Assembly (NCBI RefSeq): GCF_027924605.1 | Contig: NZ_AP027042.1 | Coordinates: 2,891,524 to 2,955,523 of the forward strand | From: Dyella sp. GSA-30 | Lineage (GTDB): Bacteria; Pseudomonadota; Gammaproteobacteria; Xanthomonadales; Rhodanobacteraceae | Direction: 5' to 3' | DNA length: 64,000 bases | In this document: positions 43,666-51,064 of the stretch, in pieces | Layout: each line of letters starts with the position of its first letter | Numbering within the stretch: the first letter of the stretch is position 1 | The notes under the pieces: model-generated | Told to the model about the DNA's origin: nothing | What the model saw: only the letters and a program-made list of their open reading frames with translations | The model's database searches: none | Position numbers and translations under genes: made by a program

Positions 43666-44487
43666 TTGATCTCATCGACCAACGACCTGCACACGGCCGC
43701 GAAGCGCTGCCTCGATGCAACGGATCCAACCGAAAAACTGCGACTGACCCGCGAAACCTGGGCCGCGTTGCAGGCTGGCGCGTTGCGTGCCGATCCTCAT
43801 TCGCCGCCGCCCGAGCCGATTGGTCCGCCTGGTCGTCCGGCGCGCCCACTGCTGGTCCCGCAGCGCCAGGTGCCGCATCGCGGCCTGGGCAGCGAAGAAG
43901 GGCGCGCCGCATTGGTCCATGCCGTCGCGCATATCGAATTCAACGCGATCAACCTGGCCTGGGACGCGGTCTATCGCTTCCGTGACAAACCCGATGCGTA
44001 CTACGTCGACTGGGCCAGCTGTGCCAACGACGAGGCGCGACACTTTGCGATGCTCAGCGAGCGCCTTGCCGAGATGGGGCACAGCTACGGCGATTTCGAC
44101 GCGCATAACGGCTTGTGGGAAATGGCCGAGAAAACCGCGCATGACGATACGGCGCGCATGGCGCTGGTACCGCGCGTGCTCGAAGCACGCGGCCTGGATG
44201 TAACGCCGGGCATGATCGAGCGGCTACGTGGCGTGGGCGACGAGCGCACGATTGCGATACTCGAAGTGATTCTGCGTGAAGAGGTGGCGCATGTCGCAGC
44301 GGGTAGTCGCTGGTACCGGCATTGCTGCGAACGCGATGGAGTCGACCCGCGGGAGACGTTCCTGGACTTGTTGCGCGACTACATGGGGCGCAATCTTCGC
44401 GGGCCGTTCAATGTGGCTGCGCGACTGGAAGCGGGGTTTGATGAAGGGGAAATGGCTGCGCTTGCGCAATTGGCGCTGATTACCTGA
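43666..44487 (+). CDS. DUF455 family ferritin-like protein
   Basis: This is a 273-residue protein of the DUF455 family. The ferritin-like di-metal ligands are readable: HIEFNAINLAWD, ANDEARHFAML and LREEVAHVAAG supply the Glu and ExxH residues. A flexible N-terminal ~75 residues includes the Pro-rich ADPHSPPPEPIGPPGRPARP and precedes the helical bundle. The start is a TTG at 43666, and no better ATG or GTG exists nearby. Members are probably metal-dependent oxidases or hydroxylases, sometimes linked to tRNA modification by similarity to MiaE, but the substrate here is unknown. It sits after purF and a REP-like element. Confidence 0.85.
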   Translation: MISSTNDLHTAAKRCLDATDPTEKLRLTRETWAALQAGALRADPHSPPPEPIGPPGRPARPLLVPQRQVPHRGLGSEEGRAALVHAVAHIEFNAINLAWDAVYRFRDKPDAYYVDWASCANDEARHFAMLSERLAEMGHSYGDFDAHNGLWEMAEKTAHDDTARMALVPRVLEARGLDVTPGMIERLRGVGDERTIAILEVILREEVAHVAAGSRWYRHCCERDGVDPRETFLDLLRDYMGRNLRGPFNVAARLEAGFDEGEMAALAQLALIT

Positions 44488-44620
44488 GAGTGCGCCTTGG
44501 CTCGCGGCCTTGGTAAATGCGACCAGGAGATATCTCGAAGCGCCCCCTCGGCGAATCTCCGAGGGGGCGCGGAGAAGTGCTGGCGAATTGCTGTGCCCTG
44601 AAATGAACCAGGAGGTGACT

Positions 44621-45997
44621 ATGGATCCGGTTGTCGACCTTGCGCTGAAACCCTTTTTTCGCTACCTGCACCCCCAGACGCACGATTACTTTTACACGTT
44701 GAACCCTAACGGGGAGGGCGCGCCGGCAGCGGGCTATCGGTTCGAGCGCATTGCGTGCTTTGTTTTTGATCAGCCGCAACCCGGCATGACGAAGCCGCTC
44801 TATCGATGGGTCAAGGAAAACCCATTGATGCATTTCTATACGACCGACCCCAACGGCGAAAGGGCGGTCGCCGCCGGCTTTCGCAAGGACGATCCGCACT
44901 ATATCGCCTGCCACGTGCTGGAAGTGGCTCCTCGTGGCACCGTGCGGCCCGTCAAGTTGCAGCGCTGGTATGCGACCGCTCTCAACGGTTCGCACTTCTA
45001 CACGACCGATGAGCAGAGCCCTGGCCCCCTCTACGTTCGTGAGCACGTGGATATGGGTGATGTGTTTGCTTTCGATCAAAAGCGGTGGATGCATTACATC
45101 GATGGCAGCAAGAGCCTGGCCGCCTTGACGATTCCCGGAACTCACGACACGGCCACCTATCTTTACCCCGACTACGGCTACACCCGCTGCCAGGACCTGC
45201 CGCTGATGCAGCAGGTCGAGGAAGGGATTCGTTTTATCGATATCCGTCTCAAGTACGCCGACAAGAAGGGGAGCCGAGAATCGAAAAGCCGCGACGATCT
45301 GTGGTTGTTCCACGGCAACGTGTTTCTGGAGCGCAACTTCCAGCTCGTTCTCGATGCATGCAGTCAGTTCCTGGAGCGGCACGCTTCGGAATGCATCGTG
45401 ATGCAGGTAAAGAACGAGGCAAAGACCTACCACCGCGACGATCAGTTCGAGGCGCGGATGCGCCAATACGTTGCGAGCAAGCCCGGCCTGTTTTCGTTAA
45501 GCGAGAATGTACCGACCCTGGATCAGGCACGGGGGCGCATCGTCCTGGTGCGTCGCTTCAAGAAGGCGGGAACTGGCCCATTCGGTATCGACCTGACCCA
45601 GTGGCCCGACAACCAGACGTTTCAGCGGACGGCGCCGGGAGGACCGATCTACACGGTGCAGGACAAGTACGAGTCCTATACGGTGGGGTTCAAGTCGTAC
45701 AAGTTCGATCATCACGTCAAGCCGTTCTTCGAGGAGAAGGTGGTCAGGTACAACCGGCTTGGCGATCTGTTCATCAATTTTACCAGCGGGACCGGCGGCG
45801 TGTGGCCGCGCACGCTGGCGACCGGCATCGAATCGGGCGACAGCTTTCAAGGCACGAACCAGTTGCTGTTCGATTACCTCGCGCGCATGCCGCTTGGCCG
45901 CTATGGCATCGTCCCCATGGACTTTCCTAGCTATCCCTATGGAGGCGCGTTGATAAGACGACTCGTGTCCCTCAATGCGTTTTCCTTCCGGCGATAA
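44621..45997 (+). CDS. Phosphatidylinositol-specific phospholipase C-like (PLC-X) protein with N-terminal DUF5648-like lectin-type domain
   Basis: This is a 458-residue protein. Residues 1-~150 carry three copies of an F-Y-T-T/L motif (HDYFYTLNPNGEG, MHFYTTDPNGERA, SHFYTTDEQSPG) with an alternating G-F/Y-R-x-D spacing. This is the pattern of DUF5648-type beta-prism modules. Residues ~160-450 are a PI-PLC X domain: TIPGTHDTATY supplies catalytic H175 and LFHGNVFLE the second, H231. Other family landmarks are EEGIRFIDIRL and ECIVMQVKNE. ATG 44621 is preceded by an ideal AGGAGGT. No signal peptide is visible, which is odd for a PI-PLC, since bacterial enzymes are usually secreted. Its substrate, location and role are unknown. 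Confidence 0.85.
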   Translation: MDPVVDLALKPFFRYLHPQTHDYFYTLNPNGEGAPAAGYRFERIACFVFDQPQPGMTKPLYRWVKENPLMHFYTTDPNGERAVAAGFRKDDPHYIACHVLEVAPRGTVRPVKLQRWYATALNGSHFYTTDEQSPGPLYVREHVDMGDVFAFDQKRWMHYIDGSKSLAALTIPGTHDTATYLYPDYGYTRCQDLPLMQQVEEGIRFIDIRLKYADKKGSRESKSRDDLWLFHGNVFLERNFQLVLDACSQFLERHASECIVMQVKNEAKTYHRDDQFEARMRQYVASKPGLFSLSENVPTLDQARGRIVLVRRFKKAGTGPFGIDLTQWPDNQTFQRTAPGGPIYTVQDKYESYTVGFKSYKFDHHVKPFFEEKVVRYNRLGDLFINFTSGTGGVWPRTLATGIESGDSFQGTNQLLFDYLARMPLGRYGIVPMDFPSYPYGGALIRRLVSLNAFSFRR

Positions 45998-46133
45998 AGA
46001 AAAGGCGTGGCGGAACATCCAGCTATTCGAACGGATGAAAAATGATCCGGCGGCCAGGCGCGGATCGACGTCGTGCTGCGGGCGCAAGCGCTGGCTTCGG
46101 ATCTTGGGTACGCAGTCGAGAAGCTCAAAGAAA

Positions 46134-46165
46134 AAGGCCCTGGAACCAGTCGATTCCAGGGCCTT
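46134..46165 (-). terminator. Rho-independent terminator of the tRNA-Pro transcript
   Basis: The stem AAGGCCCTGGAA / TTCCAGGGCCTT (12 bases) has an eight-base loop. Read on the minus strand it follows the tRNA by nine bases and runs into TTTTTCTTT. The plus-strand side also has TTTTCTT, so it could act in both directions. Confidence 0.8.
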
Positions 46166-46173
46166 TTCTTATT

Positions 46174-46250
46174 TGGTCGGGGAGACATGATTCGAACATG
46201 CGACTTCTACGTCCCGAACGTAGCGCTCTACCAGGCTGAGCTACACCCCG
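46174..46250 (-). tRNA. proK: tRNA-Pro (anticodon CGG)
   Basis: The minus strand folds as a full cloverleaf: acceptor stem CGGGGTG paired with the 3' CUCCCCG side, D-arm AGCTCAGCCTGGTAGAGC, and anticodon stem CTACG/CGTAG around loop TTCGGGA, giving anticodon CGG. The T-arm has the standard GTTCGAATC core. The 3' ACCA end is encoded (TGG on the plus strand at 46174-46176). The match to the E. coli proK pattern is clear. Confidence 0.97.
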
Positions 46251-46414
46251 CGGGAGCCGCATATCTTAATGGCGCTTTGGGGCCTTGGCAACTGGTTGGG
46301 CCGGGTCTTTTTTCCGGACCCGGCCGCACGGGCTTCGGGACGGTCTTCTGGTAACCTAAGCGGCTGCGCCAAACCCCTTTGTGGCGCGCTTTAACACGTG
46401 AAAAAGAGGATTCC

Positions 46415-47803
46415 ATGGCGCTTACCCCGGCCCGTACCATGCCTGGCGTACTCGAGCTGTTGCCGCTCGATCAGATTGCTTTTCAGCGCATGCTGGACAC
46501 GATTCGCCGCAACTATGAGCGCTTTGGGTTCTTGCCGGTGGAAACGCCGGTGATCGAGTTTTCCGATGTGCTGCTGACCAAGACCGGCGGCGAAACCGAG
46601 CGCCAGGTCTATTTCGTGCAGTCCACCGGTGCCTTGAACGCGTCGGAGAAGGGCGAGGAAGGCAAGCCGGAACTGGCGCTGCGCTTCGACCTGACGGTGC
46701 CGCTGGCGCGCTATGTCGCCGAGCACGAGCACGACCTGTCGTTCCCGTTCCGTCGTTACCAGATGCAGCGCGTGTATCGCGGCGAGCGGGCGCAGCGCGG
46801 TCGTTTCCGCGAGTTCTATCAGTGCGATATCGATGTGATCGGCAAGGACAGCTTGTCGGTGCGTTACGACGCGGAAATTCCGGCCGTCATTTATAGCGTG
46901 TTCCGCGAGCTGAACATCGGTCCGTTCACGATCCAGCTCAATAACCGCAAGCTGATGCGTGGCTTTTTCGAAAGCCTCGGCGTGGCCGATGGCGAGCAGC
47001 AGACGCTGGTGCTGCGTGAAGTGGACAAGCTCGATAAGCGCGGCGCCGACTATGTGCGCGAGACGCTGGTCGGTGAGCAGTTTGGTCTGAGCGCGGATGT
47101 CGCCAACAAGATCCTCGATTTCGTGCAGGTGCGCTCGACCTCGTTGCAGGACGCGTTCGACAAGCTCGATGCGCTGGGCGCAGGCCCGGAGGCGATGGAG
47201 CAGGGGCGTACCGAATTGAAGGAAGTGCTCGGCCTGATCCGTGATTTTGGCGTGCCCGAGTCGCATTTCGTGCTGAACTTGTCGATCGCACGTGGCCTGG
47301 ACTATTACACCGGCACGGTCTACGAGACCACGCTCAACGATCACCCGCAGATTGGCTCGATCTGCTCGGGCGGCCGTTACGAAAACCTCGCCGGTCAGTA
47401 CACCAAGTCGCATCTGCCGGGCGTTGGCATTTCCATTGGCCTGACCCGTCTTTATTGGCAGCTGCGCGATGCCGGTCTGATCAATACCGCGCAGAGCACG
47501 GTCGACGTGCTGGTGACGCAGATGGATGCCGCGCAGATGCCGGCGTATCTGGCGTTAGCCAGCGAGCTGCGTGGTGCGGGTATCGCCACCGAGGTGGTGC
47601 TTGACGGCGGCAAGCTCGGCAAGCAGTTCAAGTACGCCGATCGCGCAGGTATCCGCTTTGTGATCGTGCTGGGCGAGGACGAAATCGCCAATAACGTGGT
47701 CACGGTGAAGGACCTGCGTCGCGAAGACCAGTTCCAGGTGGCGCGCGGCGAACTGATCAAGACGCTGCGTGTCGAACTGGCGCAAGCAGCCATTCAATCC
47801 TGA
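46415..47803 (+). CDS. hisS: Histidyl-tRNA synthetase
   Basis: This 462-residue class II aminoacyl-tRNA synthetase charges tRNA-His. Motif 2 is [31 protein letters not shown], the His-specific motif is [16 protein letters not shown], and motif 3 is [13 protein letters not shown]. The C-terminal anticodon-binding domain starts near [20 protein letters not shown]. The N-terminal [15 protein letters not shown] is a variant of the usual start. ATG 46415 with AGAGGA upstream is chosen over 46379. The insertion [31 protein letters not shown] is of the 'eukaryote-like' form found in some bacteria. The gene stands alone, not in the bam/hisS arrangement of E. coli. Confidence 0.94.
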   Translation: MALTPARTMPGVLELLPLDQIAFQRMLDTIRRNYERFGFLPVETPVIEFSDVLLTKTGGETERQVYFVQSTGALNASEKGEEGKPELALRFDLTVPLARYVAEHEHDLSFPFRRYQMQRVYRGERAQRGRFREFYQCDIDVIGKDSLSVRYDAEIPAVIYSVFRELNIGPFTIQLNNRKLMRGFFESLGVADGEQQTLVLREVDKLDKRGADYVRETLVGEQFGLSADVANKILDFVQVRSTSLQDAFDKLDALGAGPEAMEQGRTELKEVLGLIRDFGVPESHFVLNLSIARGLDYYTGTVYETTLNDHPQIGSICSGGRYENLAGQYTKSHLPGVGISIGLTRLYWQLRDAGLINTAQSTVDVLVTQMDAAQMPAYLALASELRGAGIATEVVLDGGKLGKQFKYADRAGIRFVIVLGEDEIANNVVTVKDLRREDQFQVARGELIKTLRVELAQAAIQS

Positions 47804-47887
47804 GCCGACCTGGCGGCGTGAGATGGCGAAGGCCGCTCACGCTACAGACCGGTGCGGGTTTCCCAGAATATTTGTAGCGGTGCAGGC

Positions 47888-49777
47888 ATGACGGCAAAAA
47901 CGGTTCTTCTCGATGGCAGCAGCCTGACGCGTGAGCAGCTGGTGGCGGTCGCACGCCATGGCGTGAGCGTGGCGCTGGATCAGTCCCAACTGGTGCGCGT
48001 GCAGCGCGCGGCGGATTTTCTCGCCGACAAGGTGAGCTGCGGCGAGCCGACTTATGGCGTCACCACGGGTTTTGGCAGCAACGCCGACAAATTGCTCGGT
48101 GCGCATCGTCTGCGCGACGAACTGCCGGGTGGGCATCCCGACAAGCCCGAAGGCACGCTGCTCGAAGAGCTGCAGCACAACCTGATCATTACCCATGCGG
48201 TCTGCGTCGGTAAGCCGTTTGCCGCCGATGTCGTGCGCGCCATGCTGGTGATCCGCATCAACACCTTGATGCGTGGACATTCGGGTATTCGCGTGCAGAC
48301 GCTCGAAGCGCTGACCGCGTTGCTCAACAGCGGCGTGGTGCCGGTAGTGCCGGAGAAGGGCTCGGTCGGTGCCAGCGGCGATCTTGCGCCGCTCTCGCAT
48401 CTGGCGATCGTGCTGCTCGGCGGTGGCGAGGCCTTCTATCAGGGCAAGCGCATGTCGGGTGCCGAGGCGCTGAAGCTCGCGGGCCTGGAACCGATCCGTC
48501 TGTCGTTCAAGGAAGGCCTGGCGCTCAACAACGGCACGGCGCAGATGCTTGCTACGGCGGCGCTGACTCTGCATTCGTTGGAATATTTGCTCGACCTCGC
48601 CGATCTCGCTGCCGCGACGACGCTGGATGCCTTTGCCGGCCGCAGCGGTGCCTTGCGTCCGGAAGTGCATGCGTTGCGGCCGCATCCGGGTCAGGTCGAC
48701 ACGGCTGCGCACGTGCGCGAGCTGCTTGCTGGCTCCACCCTGGTCGATATTCCGTATCACCTCGTACCGCGCTTCAAGTCGTGGACGGCCGAGGCATGGA
48801 GTACGCCCGAAGACCAGGCGCTGAGTTTCGATATCGGTTGGGACTGGGTCCCGGCCAATCAGCGTCATGGGCGCGAGGCGTTCTACGCCCGTTTCCTGCC
48901 TTTTAAGGGTGGCAAGAAGCACCAGCCGCAGGACGCGTATTGCCTGCGCTGCATGCCGCAGGTTCACGGTGCGGTACGCGATGCGTGGGCACAGGCTTGC
49001 CGGGTGATCGATATCGAACTGAATTCGGTCACGGACAATCCGCTGATCTTCCCCGATGCGGAAAATCCGCAGTTCATCGAAGAGCAGGTGATTTCCGCCG
49101 GTCACTTCCATGGCATGCCGTTGGCGTTGGCGATGAGCTACGTCAAGGCCGCTATTCCCGTGCTTGCCTCGATCTCCGAGCGCCGCCTGAACAAGCTGGT
49201 CGATCCGGCCACCAACGATGGTCTGCCGGCTTTCCTCACCGGCAATGAAGACGGCACCGATTCGGGTTTCATGATCGTGCAGTACACCGCTGCCGCCCTG
49301 GTCAATGACCTGGCCACGCGTGCGCACCCGGCCAGTGTTTACTCCGTACCGACCAGCGCGAATGCGGAAGACCATGTTTCCATGGGTGCCAATGAGGCGC
49401 GTCATGTGCTGGAGATGATCGACGACCTGGGTCATGTGCTGGCGCTGGAGCTGTACACCGCGGCGCAGGCATTGGATTTCCGTCAGGCGATGCTCAATGC
49501 CGCACGCCGGGTTGCCGCTCGCGGTGACTGGAAGGCCATTGCAGGCAAGATCGCCAATGCGCCGCGTGAGGACAGTCCGCACTACGCGCAGTTTGTCGAA
49601 GAGGTGAAGCAGTTGATGGCGGCGTTGGCCGAGGTCGGCGACTTCCATGCTGGCGAGGCGGTGCGCGATGCGCATGCGGTATTGCGCCAGCAGATCGGGT
49701 TCATGGCGCGGGATCGGGCGATGGATTCGGATGTGCGGGTGGTTTGTGAGTTGGTTCGGGATCGGGCGTTTGGGTAG
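47888..49777 (+). CDS. Histidine/aromatic amino-acid ammonia-lyase family enzyme, enlarged
   Basis: This is a 629-residue MIO-type lyase. The cyclising triad A162-S163-G164 sits in GSVGASGDLAPLSH. Substrate-side landmarks are YGVTTGFGSNAD and LQHNLIITHAVCVG, and late motifs are HGMPLALAMSYVKAA and YSVPTSANAEDHVSMG. The TH pair in ITHA resembles the SH of histidine ammonia-lyases more than the HL/FL of tyrosine or phenylalanine lyases. Against ~510-residue HutH it has extra sequence at ~283-345, before DAYCLRCMPQVHG, and a longer C-terminus. It follows hisS and has no hut neighbours here. I cannot tell from sequence whether it is catabolic or biosynthetic. ATG 47888 is chosen over 47852. Confidence 0.85.
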   Translation: MTAKTVLLDGSSLTREQLVAVARHGVSVALDQSQLVRVQRAADFLADKVSCGEPTYGVTTGFGSNADKLLGAHRLRDELPGGHPDKPEGTLLEELQHNLIITHAVCVGKPFAADVVRAMLVIRINTLMRGHSGIRVQTLEALTALLNSGVVPVVPEKGSVGASGDLAPLSHLAIVLLGGGEAFYQGKRMSGAEALKLAGLEPIRLSFKEGLALNNGTAQMLATAALTLHSLEYLLDLADLAAATTLDAFAGRSGALRPEVHALRPHPGQVDTAAHVRELLAGSTLVDIPYHLVPRFKSWTAEAWSTPEDQALSFDIGWDWVPANQRHGREAFYARFLPFKGGKKHQPQDAYCLRCMPQVHGAVRDAWAQACRVIDIELNSVTDNPLIFPDAENPQFIEEQVISAGHFHGMPLALAMSYVKAAIPVLASISERRLNKLVDPATNDGLPAFLTGNEDGTDSGFMIVQYTAAALVNDLATRAHPASVYSVPTSANAEDHVSMGANEARHVLEMIDDLGHVLALELYTAAQALDFRQAMLNAARRVAARGDWKAIAGKIANAPREDSPHYAQFVEEVKQLMAALAEVGDFHAGEAVRDAHAVLRQQIGFMARDRAMDSDVRVVCELVRDRAFG

Positions 49778-49835
49778 TTGTTGTTTTTGATATCGCCATT
49801 GCGCCGCACGCCCGCACGACTCCCGTAGCACCACA

Positions 49836-49895
49836 ACTTCGTCATCCCCGCGTAGGCGGGAAGCGCTTTACAACAGCGAAGCTGGTCATCCAGTG
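49836..49895 (+). repeat. Outer arm (left) of nested inverted repeat
   Basis: This 60-base arm starts ACTTCGTCATCCCCGCG, a diverged family B REP core, and ends CATCCAGTG. It matches the reverse complement of 50821-50880 at 55 of 60 positions by my hand alignment. Confidence 0.9.
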
Positions 49896-49967
49896 CCTTC
49901 GGTGTTGGGTTGTCGCGAGAGCGTTGGACGCTCTAACTAGAAAGTCGCCTTCGGCGTGTTTCGCCGA

Positions 49968-50082
49968 CCTGCCGGTCGCCGAGTTACTTTCTTTGCTTGT
50001 CCACGCACGCAGTGCGAACGGCGTTAGCCGGCCCGAAGGGCGGAGGGCCGTAAGGCCCGGAGTAAAGAAAGATAACCAAAGA
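49968..50082 (+). repeat. Inner arm (left) of nested inverted repeat
   Basis: This ~115-base arm starts CCTGCCGGTCGCCGAG and ends GATAACCAAAGA. It is an imperfect reverse complement of 50627-50751, with a few indels. Shared landmarks include ACTTTC, GCGAACGGCG, AGCCGGCCCG and GGAGTAAAGA. Confidence 0.88.
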
Positions 50083-50340
50083 AACGACACCTCTAGTCCG
50101 CCGTCGCTGCGCGACTGTGAGGTTTGGCCGGGCTTTTCGACAGAGCCTGTCCCGGACTTGATCCGGGAACATCCTTGTCCTGTCGAAAAGGACTCGGCGT
50201 CCATGCCGAGTCCCCCCTTCGGGGGCCTTATCGTCCAAACCTCACTCGGCTCCCGAGGGGGCCCGAAGAGCTGACCGCTCGCTGCGCATCGCTTGCCAAG
50301 GGCAAAGCTGCGCTGTGGGGATGTTCCCGCGAGCACCCGG

Positions 50341-50385
50341 CCCCCTCACCCCAACCCTCCCCCCCGGCAAAGCCAGGGGAGAGGG
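50341..50385 (+). repeat. Family A REP-like arm (left)
   Basis: This copy of the family A element contains CCCCTCACCCCAACCCT and CCAGGGGAGAGGG. It is inverted relative to 50431-50475. Confidence 0.88.
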
Positions 50386-50430
50386 AGCAGGTAGCGAGAA
50401 GACGCAACACTTAGGTTCCCTCAGTCAGTC

Positions 50431-50475
50431 CCCTCTCCCCTGGCTCCGCCGGGGGAGAGGGCTAGGGTGAGGGGG
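50431..50475 (-). repeat. Family A REP-like arm (right)
   Basis: This is the reverse-complement partner of 50341-50385, starting CCCTCTCCCCTGG and ending GGTGAGGGGG. The loop is 45 bases. Confidence 0.88.
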
Positions 50476-50626
50476 AACGCTTTAAGTCCTCACTGCCACG
50501 ACGCCTCGCGCACAAATCCGGCGCACCTCAGAAGCGCCAGAAGTGTCCCCTGCCGATTCGAGTAGACGGCACGAACGGTTTTATCTCTCAATGCTGCTCA
50601 GAGCCTTGGCTCTAAAGGCCATTCTC

Positions 50627-50751
50627 TCTTTGGTTACTTTCTCTTTACTCCGGACCTAAAGGTCCTCCGCCCTCCGGGCCGGCTTCGCCGTTCGCATGCG
50701 CTACGCGCAAGCGTGGGCCAGCAAAGAGAAAGTGACTCGGACGCCGGCAGG
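50627..50751 (-). repeat. Inner arm (right) of nested inverted repeat
   Basis: This ~125-base arm runs from TCTTTGGTTACTTTC to GACGCCGGCAGG. It is the partner of 49968-50082. Confidence 0.88.
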
Positions 50752-50820
50752 CGTTCGAAACGCCCGCTGCGTAAGCGGCCAGGTCGCCCGAACACACAGG
50801 CAAGGACCAAACACTGACAC

Positions 50821-50880
50821 CACTGGATGACCAGCTTCGCTGTTGAAAAGCGCTTCCGGCCTGCGCCGGAATGACGAAGT
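50821..50880 (-). repeat. Outer arm (right) of nested inverted repeat
   Basis: This 60-base arm runs from CACTGGATGACCAGC to GGAATGACGAAGT. It is the partner of 49836-49895. Confidence 0.9.
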
Positions 50881-51005
50881 AGGGGAGGCTGCGCAAGCGA
50901 CCAGGTCGCCCGAACACCCAGGCAAGAACCGAGCACTGGCGCCACCGGGTTCCAGCCTACGCCAGAATGACGACATAAGGTTGTGTAGAAGGAATGCGCA
51001 TCAAC

Positions 51006-51034
51006 AAAAAAGAGGCGCACCAAAGTGCGCCTCT
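51006..51034 (-). terminator. Rho-independent terminator of the RND operon
   Basis: The stem AGAGGCGCAC / GTGCGCCTCT has a four-base loop. On the minus strand it is followed by TTTTT and lies 31 bases beyond the RND permease stop codon. Confidence 0.9.
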
Positions 51035-51064
51035 CTCCGATCGATCACTACCGATCAACCCACA

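Larger units (their letters stand above)
49778..51064. other. 1.29-kb gene-free island of nested inverted repeats
   Basis: No gene is supportable. Open frames such as 49924-50274 (plus) and 50634-51023 (minus) translate low-complexity, Arg/Pro-rich sequence inside the repeats. The island contains three nested inverted-repeat pairs plus a ~60-base direct repeat (50767-50826 and 50889-50949), and ends in the terminator of the RND operon. Confidence 0.85.

Noticed and set aside
45975-46190. 71-codon frame between the PLC gene and tRNA-Pro
   Set aside because: It runs through the tRNA terminator hairpin and has no ribosome binding site.
49924-50274. 116-codon frame in the repeat island (and 50634-51023 on the minus strand)
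   Set aside because: They translate repeat DNA, match the repeat arms and have no initiation signal. Such products are known annotation artefacts of dispersed repeats.
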